Below are positions 55,535 through 64,000 of a stretch of 64,000 nucleotides of DNA, one piece after another (the first letter of the stretch is position 1; each line of letters opens with the position of its first letter). The notes below the pieces were generated by a model, which saw only the letters and a list, made by a program, of their open reading frames with translations, did no database searches and was not told the origin of the DNA. Origin of the DNA: Neonectria sp. B-13 (Eukaryota > Ascomycota > Sordariomycetes > Hypocreales > Nectriaceae). Location: the NCBI GenBank assembly GCA_002682825.1, contig NOKP01000029.1, positions 310,001 to 374,000 of the forward strand, given 5' to 3'. Both the position numbers and the translations under genes were made by a program.

Positions 55535-56647
55535 ATGATGCCTACGGGCCAGACCTCCAAGATGACCGTAAATCCTTTGTTTCCTCAGTTCCAAGAACTG
55601 CCAACAGAGCTCAGGACCCGGATATGGAAGGACGCCCTGGACAACGCGACGACTCACCGCACCATCCGCGTTGCGGTCCATTCAAGGTTCATGACAACCG
55701 ACCATAGCTGCCTCACTGTCGAGGGCGCCTTTTGCGGACATCACGGAAAATGCGACAGATATCAACATGATGTGCCAGAACCAAAATGCGCCGCGTGGTG
55801 CATGGTGGATGGCTACTTTGCGTCATCAGATGCGTTTCCAGACCCGGAAGAGCCATCATCTCGCTCCAGCCTTCTCCATATGAGTCTTGCTTGTCACGAA
55901 TCCCGCGAGGTCATGACGAAACAGTACCCAAAGCTACTGCAAGTATACCGCGGCATGTGGCACAAAGGCATTGAGAGCCGTCTCGTCCGTTACAATCCAG
56001 CAATCGACGTCCTCCTCATCATATCCGTACCAGCCTTTTCTAATTTACACTCAAACCCGGAAGAGACCCCGTACTACGCCCAACATCTCCGGGATGGCGC
56101 TTTAGACCGAGTCTTCCCACAGGACTCCAATCTCTTTGCCGGCTTCCGCGATATTGTCTCGTCTTTCGAACACGTGGCGTTTCACTACCTCGGAAATCGA
56201 CGGCCGGAATATATCCATGAATATCGAGATATTCCTGAAAATCCAGATGATTTCGTCGAGGATTATCTCCAACATTCTCTTAATCCGCATCGGGGCTTAA
56301 ACAACACCCTCGACAATGGGGAGTTTCCGGTTTTGCTGATGTTCTTTGAGTCCATGAGACACCTATTTGTCTGGCCCAATCCAGTCCATTGGCCCGAGTT
56401 CTGGGAAAACGTTGTCAGAGTCGACAGAATCCAAGACCTAAAGCTAGGAGATTCAGAAGATCTGAAGTATGTGGTTGAGGACGCGGAAGAGTTTTCCGAC
56501 CGTTTTCAAGCCTACTTGCAGGGTGAAAGTGAGTACCCAGCTCGTAGCGAGGAACATTGGACGCCAAATATCAAGCCGCTAGGCCTCTCGATTGGATGCT
56601 ATGCCTCAGCTGCTTGGCTGCCAGAAGATCATAGGCAAAGTGTCTAA
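55535..56647 (+). CDS. 2EXR-domain protein
   Basis: Single-exon protein of 370 residues. The N terminus has FPQFQELPTELRTRIWKDAL, the F-box-like start of the fungal 2EXR family, followed by LLHMSLACHESREVMTKQYPKLL, the second conserved block. Function unknown; the family is large and expanded in Pezizomycotina and is thought to mediate protein interaction. It faces another protein of similar type on the opposite strand. Confidence 0.88.
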   Translation: MMPTGQTSKMTVNPLFPQFQELPTELRTRIWKDALDNATTHRTIRVAVHSRFMTTDHSCLTVEGAFCGHHGKCDRYQHDVPEPKCAAWCMVDGYFASSDAFPDPEEPSSRSSLLHMSLACHESREVMTKQYPKLLQVYRGMWHKGIESRLVRYNPAIDVLLIISVPAFSNLHSNPEETPYYAQHLRDGALDRVFPQDSNLFAGFRDIVSSFEHVAFHYLGNRRPEYIHEYRDIPENPDDFVEDYLQHSLNPHRGLNNTLDNGEFPVLLMFFESMRHLFVWPNPVHWPEFWENVVRVDRIQDLKLGDSEDLKYVVEDAEEFSDRFQAYLQGESEYPARSEEHWTPNIKPLGLSIGCYASAAWLPEDHRQSV

Positions 56648-56933
56648 AATGGGGTTTTACTCCCGTAGACGGCAAAGCTGAAGCCTTGTCTGGCGTCCTT
56701 GAGATGTTCAGTGACACTGGGATTGCTAGGATTGGAATATCTCAAGGAACGTCTTACAATGTAAATACTGTATAGTGATGGTCTCCTTGAGCTGTTAAAA
56801 GTTCGTGTGACAGTAAATATCGCTACTATTACGGGCTAGGCCGGTTATGTTGGTTGAGGACCCGGAATCGTCATCACTCTGAGTGTTGCTACTCATTACT
56901 TCCTTCCTACTGCTGCAAATATATCCTCAACTC

Positions 56934-58228
56934 TTATCGAACATACCTCGGCGACCCGAAGCTACCTTGCGTGGCCAGCGTCCGGTTCACATACTCTCCA
57001 TCATCATCGGCCTGTACTATCCAGTATCCCATCTTACTCTTTGAGTCGTCGCCCTCATTCGAGCGAGGCGGTGGATTAGGATAAGTGTTGATATGAGGTT
57101 CCGCCATCACATGCTCGCCATCCAAGAAACGCCAAATCCGAAATACCCACCAAAGGTGCTCAGGAGCTGGGTGTTTCACCCTCATTGCAGTCATAAGGGG
57201 GAGAAATAGATCCAGGAACACGGATTCCGGAAACGCAATACAACATTCGACTAAACCCGGCATGTCCTGAACTAGATGATCGAACTGCTTCAAAACACTC
57301 TCAACATCAAGCCAATTCTTCACAGATCTCATGCCATCCATGGGTTGCAGCGCAATATAGAGGCGACTAAGATTATGAAAGTTCGATGGAAGAAGAGTGA
57401 ACAGGCTTTCCAGGTGACCCTCTTGCAAGGTAGGAACTTGGTCCGCTTGTAGACGGCACTTTAGTTGCCATAATATCTCTAGTGAAGTCATAGCAGCAAG
57501 CCGCTGAGGCAACAGAAGCTCTGGAAGACGAGTGATCATAACTTCACTGGACATGCAAAGACAGTTGGTCTTATATAAGACGTCAATTCCCTCCTCATAT
57601 CTGCTTGCCTCTGTTAGCATCGAGACATATGACCAATTGACAGAGCAGAACGTGATACTTACGCCTGTCGACAGGTTAGCAGCCAGCCCATAGCTCCAAT
57701 CCGACACTTGAAAGGCATGTCGCCTGGCCATTTGTTACAGTATGGGGCAAAGCCATAGCGACAGTAGTCTTCCCAGGGACCCTTAGGCCCCCAACCGCCG
57801 CTCATAGGGTCGGCTTTGTGACCCCGATCTGGAGGGTGGAAGTATCGATGGCATATAGAGCTCCACCAAAGCCAGGACTTCGGCTGCTTATAGTCCAGAC
57901 ATGGGCATCTGCCACATGCACCATCGAGAGTATTGACTCCAGCGTGGTCGCGTGCCCGACGCTGACCCGGAGCATAAGGAGCGGGAGGGTGCTCAAAGGA
58001 GAGGTCTATGTGTAAGCGGTCCTTACCAAAGGCTTGTATCAAGATCTCTCTCCTCAACTCGTACGGGAGCTTTTTGAAGAAGAGACATTCCTGTGGCAGG
58101 ACCTCCTGGGAGGGAGATGGCGTCAAGGCATGCGGGCGATCGTCGGGAAGGCGAGGGAAAGGAATATCTTTCTTCTTCTTGTACTTGTTGAGTCTGCCCT
58201 GAAACCATGCGCTGAATTTTGGCTTCAT
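56934..58228 (-). CDS. 2EXR/DUF7730-type protein
   Basis: Exons 57663-58228 and 56934-57603 join in frame to 411 residues. The frame is open further upstream but first contains ATG at 58228. The N terminus is basic, then FFKKLPYELRREILIQAFGKDRLHIDL gives the F-box-like start. The MGWLLTCRQA-RYEEGIDVLYKTN block, typical of this family, is rebuilt across a 59-bp intron (branch GCTAAC, AAG acceptor). The C-terminal half has no known domain. It converges on the 2EXR gene, 286 bp apart. Function unknown. Confidence 0.82.
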
Positions 58229-59040
58229 GGTTGCGAGGCGGCGCGGATATATTGAGCGAATTCGTGTTTCAAAGAATGCGAGGTAGCCTAACACGCGAGG
58301 GAGTAGAGATAACCAACAACAATGCCAAGAACGCGTAACAGGAACTCGCTTATATGAGGAGGTAGTCTAATACCTGGTCTCATGCATTCAGATGAGGGGT
58401 TTCTGTGGCGTGATCCACAAATCGCAAGGTCCGAGCTGCGACTTAGAAATGCACAAAGTTCGAGCACTGCGTTAAATAAGAACTTCCCGCCAAATTGGCT
58501 TCAATTATCCCCATACTAGATATATTTAGGTGTGGTGTATCTCTAATTGAACCCGAGGCGCTGGCTATGTACGGCTGAGAGCCTGGCGTTGAGTTTCCTT
58601 TACTCCAGAGATAACACGAGATTTATGTTCCCAAAGCTGCTCAGGTGGTTTACATATTGCAGCACGAGGCTCGTCAACATGTAAACAAGTTGCCGAAAAA
58701 ACGGACTCAACGAACCCCCATTTTTTATTACAATAAGAATAGACTCGCAATATCTCTTATTATCTTGACATAGCCGCACGCCCGCACACGTAAACCCTGG
58801 CGCCTTGCTCGAAGGTCGCTAAGTCCAATATCCCTGTTGCGATGAGCCTAGCTCCCTATACGCGTTTACCTTGACTTGATTTAGTGGTGCAACAGACGTG
58901 GCTGACTAACAATAATCTAGCCTGGCTAGCTTTGCACTTAGCCTGGCATATCTGGCATTTACAGATGCGCTAAATACATAATCCTTCGTTCTCACTGCAG
59001 TATCGGCATCGTGGCTTGCAAAGCACTCAAGATATTAACC
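58229..59040. other. Intergenic between divergent genes
   Basis: About 0.8 kb, with an AT-rich stretch around 58500-58770. No gene supported. Confidence 0.5.
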
Positions 59041-60130
59041 ATGCCACCAGCACCTCCCAAGCCATGGATTGAAACTCCATGCATTTATTCCGCACCCCTT
59101 TCCCACGCGGCTGGCTGGTTAGTTAGCCCCTTGTTCTCCTGATCTCAAGGACGTCGCTGAAACTGCCCGCAGCAACATTTATCTCAAACTCGACAACCTC
59201 CAGCCCTCAGGCTCCTTCAAGTCCCGCGGCGTTGGCAATCTAATGTTCCGTGCGGTCGAGGCCTCCCCCAGTCAGAAGGTGCACTTCTACTGCTCCTCGG
59301 GCGGCAACGCTGGCCTAGCCTGCGCAACGTCAGCCATCGCCCTCGAGTGCGAGGCCACCATTGTCGTGCCTCTGACCACACCACCACGCATGGTCGCGAA
59401 GCTACGGGATCTGGGTGCCGATGTACTCCAGACAGGCGAGAACTGGGCTGCCGCGGATCGGCATTTGAGGGAGGACCTGCTTGCCAAGCATGATCCCCAG
59501 AGCCATGGGATTTACGTCCCACCGTTCAACCACCCGGATATCTGGGCAGGCGTCGCCACCATGGTTGAGGAGTTGGATGTGCAGATGCAAGAGCGGTACG
59601 GTGGCAAGGGGATCGATGGGATTGTGTGCAGCGTCGGTGGCGGTGGCCTTCTTTCCGGCATCATGGAGGGCGTTGAAAGAATAAAACAGCAGAGCGGGGG
59701 GCGGATCGCTCCGCAAGTCTTGGCGATGGAGACTCAAGGCGCAGACAGCTTAAACGTCAGTGTAAAGTCGGGAGAAATCGTCACCTTGCCTGAGATCGCG
59801 TCCATTGCGACATCCCTAGGTGCGCCGCGCGTGGCAGACAGAGCGTTTGAATGGACGCAGCGCTGCCCCGAGGATCTCATCAGCGCGGTGGTCACTGACG
59901 CCGAAGCTGTCATGGGCTGTGTTAAGTTCCTCGACGACGCGCGGATGCTTGTTGAGGTCGCTTGCGGAGCAACCATCGTGACGGCGTACAATGGCCATCT
60001 GAGGAAATACCTGGGCAAGGGATTCACTGACGACGAGTGGGCAAAACGGAATATCGTACTAGTGGTCTGCGGTGGCTCCAATATCAACTCGGCTATGTTG
60101 GCATCATATAAGACTAAATACGGCATCTAG
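59041..60130 (+). CDS. L-serine/L-threonine dehydratase, PLP-dependent (Cha1-like)
   Basis: Exons 59041-59117 and 59173-60130 join in frame to 344 residues. The ATG sits in a good context (ACCATGCC). The first exon encodes PWIETPCIYSAPLS, the family start. SGSFKSRG carries the Lys that binds pyridoxal phosphate. SSGGNAGLA binds the substrate carboxylate, VGGGGLLSGI is the phosphate-binding Gly loop and VVCGGSNI is at the C terminus. It deaminates serine or threonine to pyruvate or 2-oxobutyrate. There is no C-terminal regulatory ACT-like domain, so it is a catabolic rather than a biosynthetic type. Confidence 0.94.
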
Positions 60131-60449
60131 CTCTCAAGCCCGGAGGCCCGCACAGTTGTGAGAGCCTAGTTAGGACGTCGGTGAGACCTGCATCGGCAGT
60201 TCTTGTACATAGTAGACCAGTGCAACATGGTGATGGTCTTCACTATAATCAGCCGATGCGGGGAACATGCAGCCAGTCTTAAGTTACTTCATAGATCCAA
60301 TCTAACAGTTAGTTCACCGATAATGAATCGTAGCTGTAATCCCGGGGTCTGATCCCATTGCCAGAACGTTGATGGAGCCGCAAGGCGAAGGTCCTTTGAT
60401 AGTCAAGAGACGATAAATATTCATTCAACGACGTTTTAGTACACTCCCA

Positions 60450-61165
60450 TGTTGGATCCCAGCATCGACGCCATTGAGGACATTGGCCTTTCTGAGAAAC
60501 TCGGTCTGCTAGTCAAAGGCAACGAGGTGGCAGATCGCATGAACTGTTCGCTTCACGAGGTCAACTTCCGCGAAGCCCTCCACAACACGGCTACCGAACA
60601 AGTTGCCCTTTCATAGGTGTATCCTTGATAAAAGTTCAACATTTCCCTAGCAAAGACCCTGTCTTCAAGGTTCCACCGCATGCTTCACCTCGGCAAATGC
60701 TGGAACGGCCTAGTCTATCATCCCCGGAAGAGGATGGCGCAGAACGAGACTGGTAAAAGTCATGCCGAATTTTTCTAAGCTCTCATGCGGGATAAGAGGA
60801 GCCTGGACCATTCCCTGAACTGGGACTAGGTTGTTGCGGAGGTCTCTATCATGATGAACGCCGGCTCCGACACGACAGTCATGTACTACCTCCTAAAACC
60901 CCCAGACATCCTTCAGAAACTTCGCGAAGAGAATTGATTCTAGGCTCGATTCCGCTAAGGTAGTTGCCTCATACTACAAGGTCAAGCATCTACCATACGC
61001 TCAAGCAGTTTTGAACGAATCGCTACGCATCGCACCGCCCGTTAGTTTAGGCCTTCCCCAGAGAACTCTATCCGAGGGCTGCCAGATATCTTTCGAGTTC
61101 GTCCCTGGCGAAACGTCCGTCAGCATCTCCGCGTAAATCGCTCACCGCGAGATGACATTGGCAAC
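60450..61165 (+). pseudogene. Cytochrome P450 pseudogene
   Basis: Pieces of a fungal P450 are visible in different frames with intervening stops. Near 60840 is EVSIMMNAGSDTTVMYYLL, the oxygen-activating I-helix. Near 61000-61130 are LPYAQAVLNESLRIAPP (K-helix region; the Glu-x-x-Arg is present as ESLR) and a downstream FVPGETSVSIS. The heme-binding Cys region is missing and in-frame stops occur both before and after. It lies just downstream of the dehydratase gene in the same orientation. Confidence 0.8.
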
Positions 61166-61396
61166 CAGATATTTGCAACCAGAGATTAGGGAGGTGACGA
61201 ATCCCATGATGAAGAATTACCTGTCAAGATGTAGATAAGACAGGTGCAAAAGATGAAGATCTGGGGATAAGAGAGCGAGCAGATGATAGAAAGGGTGGTA
61301 TTGCTATACAGGCATCATATATCCTCATTATCATTGCTCGTTCCGCTTCAGCTCATTAGACATCGAGCCGCGTAATTGTATGCAAGTTTTGTCCTC

Positions 61397-63524
61397 TCAT
61401 ATATCAGTCTCCATCCAAGACCAAGCCTCGATCAAGTGTTGTTGAGCAGCGGTTGTACTCCATCCATACACAGCCTCGGCCTTCTTAAGGAATTGTATCA
61501 ACTCGTCCTGTTCCCAACGCTTCTCGAACCGATCCCCTGCCAAAGCAATTCCCGTGCATGCTAGAAGAAAGTGCGGCGCACACTGCGCGTTCCCATTAGC
61601 CATTCCCACAATGATCTTCACCTCCTTTTTAATCTCCTTATTTTGGCGCTTCACGAAGTGAGACCTTGAGGGCCCGAGCCGTGGGATCAGCGGATCATAA
61701 GCCAATAGAAGAATTCGTGAAAGACGGTAGTTCAGCAGCCCAGTGACGACAGTATCCGAAAGTAGCCAGATATCTGGAGATAGTCTCCTGCCATTGACTT
61801 CGTCGTCTGGGTCATCGCAGCCGACTTCCTTGTAAAAGATAGGATTGAAGCTCGGTGGTTTATTTGCATACCACTGGTCTCCGTATGCTACTAATTCTTC
61901 ATATCTCTTGACAGATCGATCTTTGGCGACTGAGGAAGTAGGAAAGCAAAAGGCCAGGGCATCAGCAACGTGGAGCAGAATTCGATTCGACCACGTGCAG
62001 TCATCAGCTGGTACGTCGATGGACCGATTAACATCGTACAGGACGAAGGCTGGCGTGACCGGTCTTTGTGACACGAACGCCGTGAAGACCTCTTGGCGAA
62101 AGGCAACGAGAAAGGCAGCTCGGCGCAATCCAGCCAAGTCCGGTGACTCGTTTGGTAGCTCCAAACCAGAAGGTGGGCTTTGCCCTGAGGCGGTGACGAA
62201 AAGATGGCTGCCAAACAAATGTGTTCCGGAGTCAGCACCGCTGAGTGGAACTGGAATATCGGACGTTAGAAGTCACAAAATAGAGTCTAGGCAGCGGAGG
62301 ATCGGATTCCTAACCTTCTATTTCCTCCAGTGTCCTCAAGATTACAATAGCAGCAAAGAGATCTTGGTTCAGTAATGCACCTGGATCATCCAGCATCGGC
62401 ACTAGACTGTTCAAACACCGCTGGTGGTATCGATCCGACACGTATTCGTCAAAGTCGGTAGTTCGACTCAAGTATCTTGCACTCAGTGCAAACGCGGCAT
62501 CCATGAGTGGTGGGCACACGGCTGCTCTCCAAGGAACCACCAGCGCAAAGTGCTTGTTAGGGTCGCATAGATCGAATACCCGAGCGACGTGGTCGATGAA
62601 ATAGCGAATGAGGCTGGCTTCTCTGGAGTCTGTTAGAGGCCACATAGAGATTTCTTGGTAGAGTGGCAGTTGGTCTTTTGCTGTGATTGTTGAGGTGCTG
62701 GGTGCCAAGCTAGGGCTTGTCTTTTCTAGGGAGCCATCGTTGCTCTCAATCCAGGTGCATGTATCCAACCGCGGTACCAAAGAGTAAGACGCGATGCTAG
62801 TTGGTTCAGGGGCGTGTTCATACTCCAAATCTGTGGACACTGGAGCAGAACTAGGATTAGGTGGTGATATTTCGAGCCGTTCCCCTGCCAAGGACGAGAT
62901 TGTGTCGTCTTCCAACTCGCTGTCCGACCTCGGTTCGTAGATCGATTGCAGAATTTGACCCTCGTCGATAAACGACAGAGTCTTGACAGATGCACACCAT
63001 GTTTGATCTGAGGCGAAGCTGTACTGGTGTGACTTGGAACCCAGACGTTTTGGAGGGGAGCTTCTAGTAGATGTGTTGGTGACAGCGATCGATGCGAGAC
63101 GTGTTCCACAGCAGATGAGCAAAGGGGGTACAGGCAGCGTAGACTTACGAGTAGTTTGAGTAGTGCTTGAACCTCACGTTAAATCCGCGGACACATTTCA
63201 CGCCGCTTTTAGTACAACGATTGCAGGCTGGTTGGGCACCATCACCTGTGAATGTTGATCAGCTCAGATGAGTAAGAGGAAAATACCATGGGACTCACAT
63301 TTCAAATGCCTGCACACATAAACCGATGCAAACCAGCGTCAGTGACCAAAGACCGAGTCGAAATATTACGAATGCAGCATACCTATAACGACAGTTCTAG
63401 CACTCGTCAATAACACGTTGCGTCAGTAATGACAAGGCAAGATAAGACATACTGTGCAGCCCACCCGCGAGCGTTGGTGACAGTCGGCACCCTGGTTCTG
63501 GTTTTGGCTGATAGATGATGCCAT
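61397..63524 (-). CDS. Zn2Cys6 fungal transcription factor with micro-exon-built zinc cluster
   Basis: Exons 63453-63524, 63383-63396, 63299-63309, 63149-63245, 62315-63063 and 61397-62250 join in frame to 598 residues. The zinc cluster is assembled from the first four: VGCT, NCRYR, HLK, then CDGAQPACNRCTKSGVKC, giving C-x2-C-x6-C-x6-C-x2-C-x6-C exactly. FNVRFKHYSNYS follows, a common linker in this TF subclass. The middle region has RYFIDHVARVFDLCDPNKHF and LILRTLEEIE-type blocks of fungal transcription factor domain 2. No target can be deduced; the neighbours are a P450 pseudogene and the dehydratase. Gene finders may miss the 14- and 11-nt exons and so lose the DNA-binding domain. Confidence 0.9.
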
Positions 63525-64000
63525 AATTCCGTGCAAAATCGCTCGTGTCGTTTTGGGTAAGTTTATGCGTTATGAACGCCTGTAAAGCCCTAGAAAGGGA
63601 AAGTCGGCGCGGACTGTGGATTATGGAAGAGGGACAGGTTCTGTCATAATTTCCCCAGACATAAGGGGGATGAAATGCGGGGAAACCAAGGTATGGTCAG
63701 CTGTGTCCCACTTGTTCGTCCGGTTATCAGGTCTAAACACGGCTTTCTAACCGAGATTCAAATTGCCAACGTTCCAAGTCACAGGCCTTTTTAGACTACC
63801 ACATTACCTGGAGTGATGGTATTCCGGTTTACGAGTCTTGATCTTGCATGAACTACTCAAGCGTTAATCCGTGGGGTCCATGGGAAAGTCGAGATACGCT
63901 AAATAAAATCCAAGACAGAATTCCCGAGCCGGGCTTGTGTAAAGGACAGGCTCCCGTCACATCACGTGACATTGCAGCACAGTGCTGCGATCCCACAGTG
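63525..64000. other. Upstream region of the last regulator gene
   Basis: No gene recognised. It holds the promoter of the Zn2Cys6 gene and runs off the window edge. Confidence 0.45.

Overview
The window is nuclear DNA of a filamentous ascomycete (Pezizomycotina; Sordariomycetes is my best guess). Nearly every gene carries 1-6 short introns of about 50-65 bp with GT(A/G)AGT-type donors and CTAAC-type branch sites. The families are typically fungal: Zn2Cys6 regulators, a HET-domain protein, a NACHT-ankyrin STAND receptor, 2EXR proteins, an NRPS-like reductase and many MFS carriers. One repeat-rich stretch shows decay of the kind left by repeat-induced point mutation (RIP). I rebuilt intron-exon models by hand from reading frame, splice consensus and family motifs. 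Coordinates given for genes are full coding spans; exons are listed in the evidence.

Layout. 0.5-3.6 kb: a flavin-dependent monooxygenase and a secreted Cys-rich protein. 5-11.5 kb: a NACHT-ankyrin STAND receptor and a HET-domain gene tail to tail, an allorecognition/immunity-type pair. 12.9-16.9 kb: a large membrane protein and a Dal5/Tna1-like MFS carrier. 17.7-22.9 kb: accessory DNA with a broken sugar porter, a LINE reverse-transcriptase fragment, an AT-rich RIP-like relic, a small gene of possible pore-forming-protein type, duplicated segments and a degenerate repeat array. 23.1-26.7 kb: a 1157-residue protein combining a membrane/coiled-coil region, a metallo-beta-lactamase (MBL) fold and a Gly-rich collagen-like tail. 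27.6-32.7 kb: an LAT-type amino acid permease, a secreted HEXXH metallopeptidase-like protein and a C2H2/RING protein. 33.7-38.7 kb: an NRPS-like A-T-R reductase and a P450 relic.

39-52.9 kb looks like a catabolic gene cluster: a JEN1-like carboxylate carrier and an SDR (divergent), a Gfo/Idh/MocA dehydrogenase and a type II (catabolic) dehydroquinase (divergent), a Zn2Cys6 regulator, a DUF1593 nucleoside-hydrolase-like protein, and an alpha-glucoside-type sugar porter. A CGG-containing element, CGGACNATGTC, recurs in several of the promoters, which suggests co-regulation. Fungi make shikimate with the pentafunctional AROM protein (type I dehydroquinase), so a free type II enzyme implies degradation of a quinate- or cyclitol-like compound. 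The usual quinate dehydrogenase and dehydroshikimate dehydratase are absent from the window, and the two dehydrogenases present are of other families. This is my best candidate for an undescribed system.

54-63.5 kb: a secreted CDH-type cytochrome-domain protein, two 2EXR/DUF7730-type proteins, an L-serine/threonine dehydratase, a cytochrome P450 pseudogene and a Zn2Cys6 regulator whose zinc finger is assembled from four small exons (two only 14 and 11 nt). I see no rRNA genes, CRISPR arrays or convincing tRNAs.
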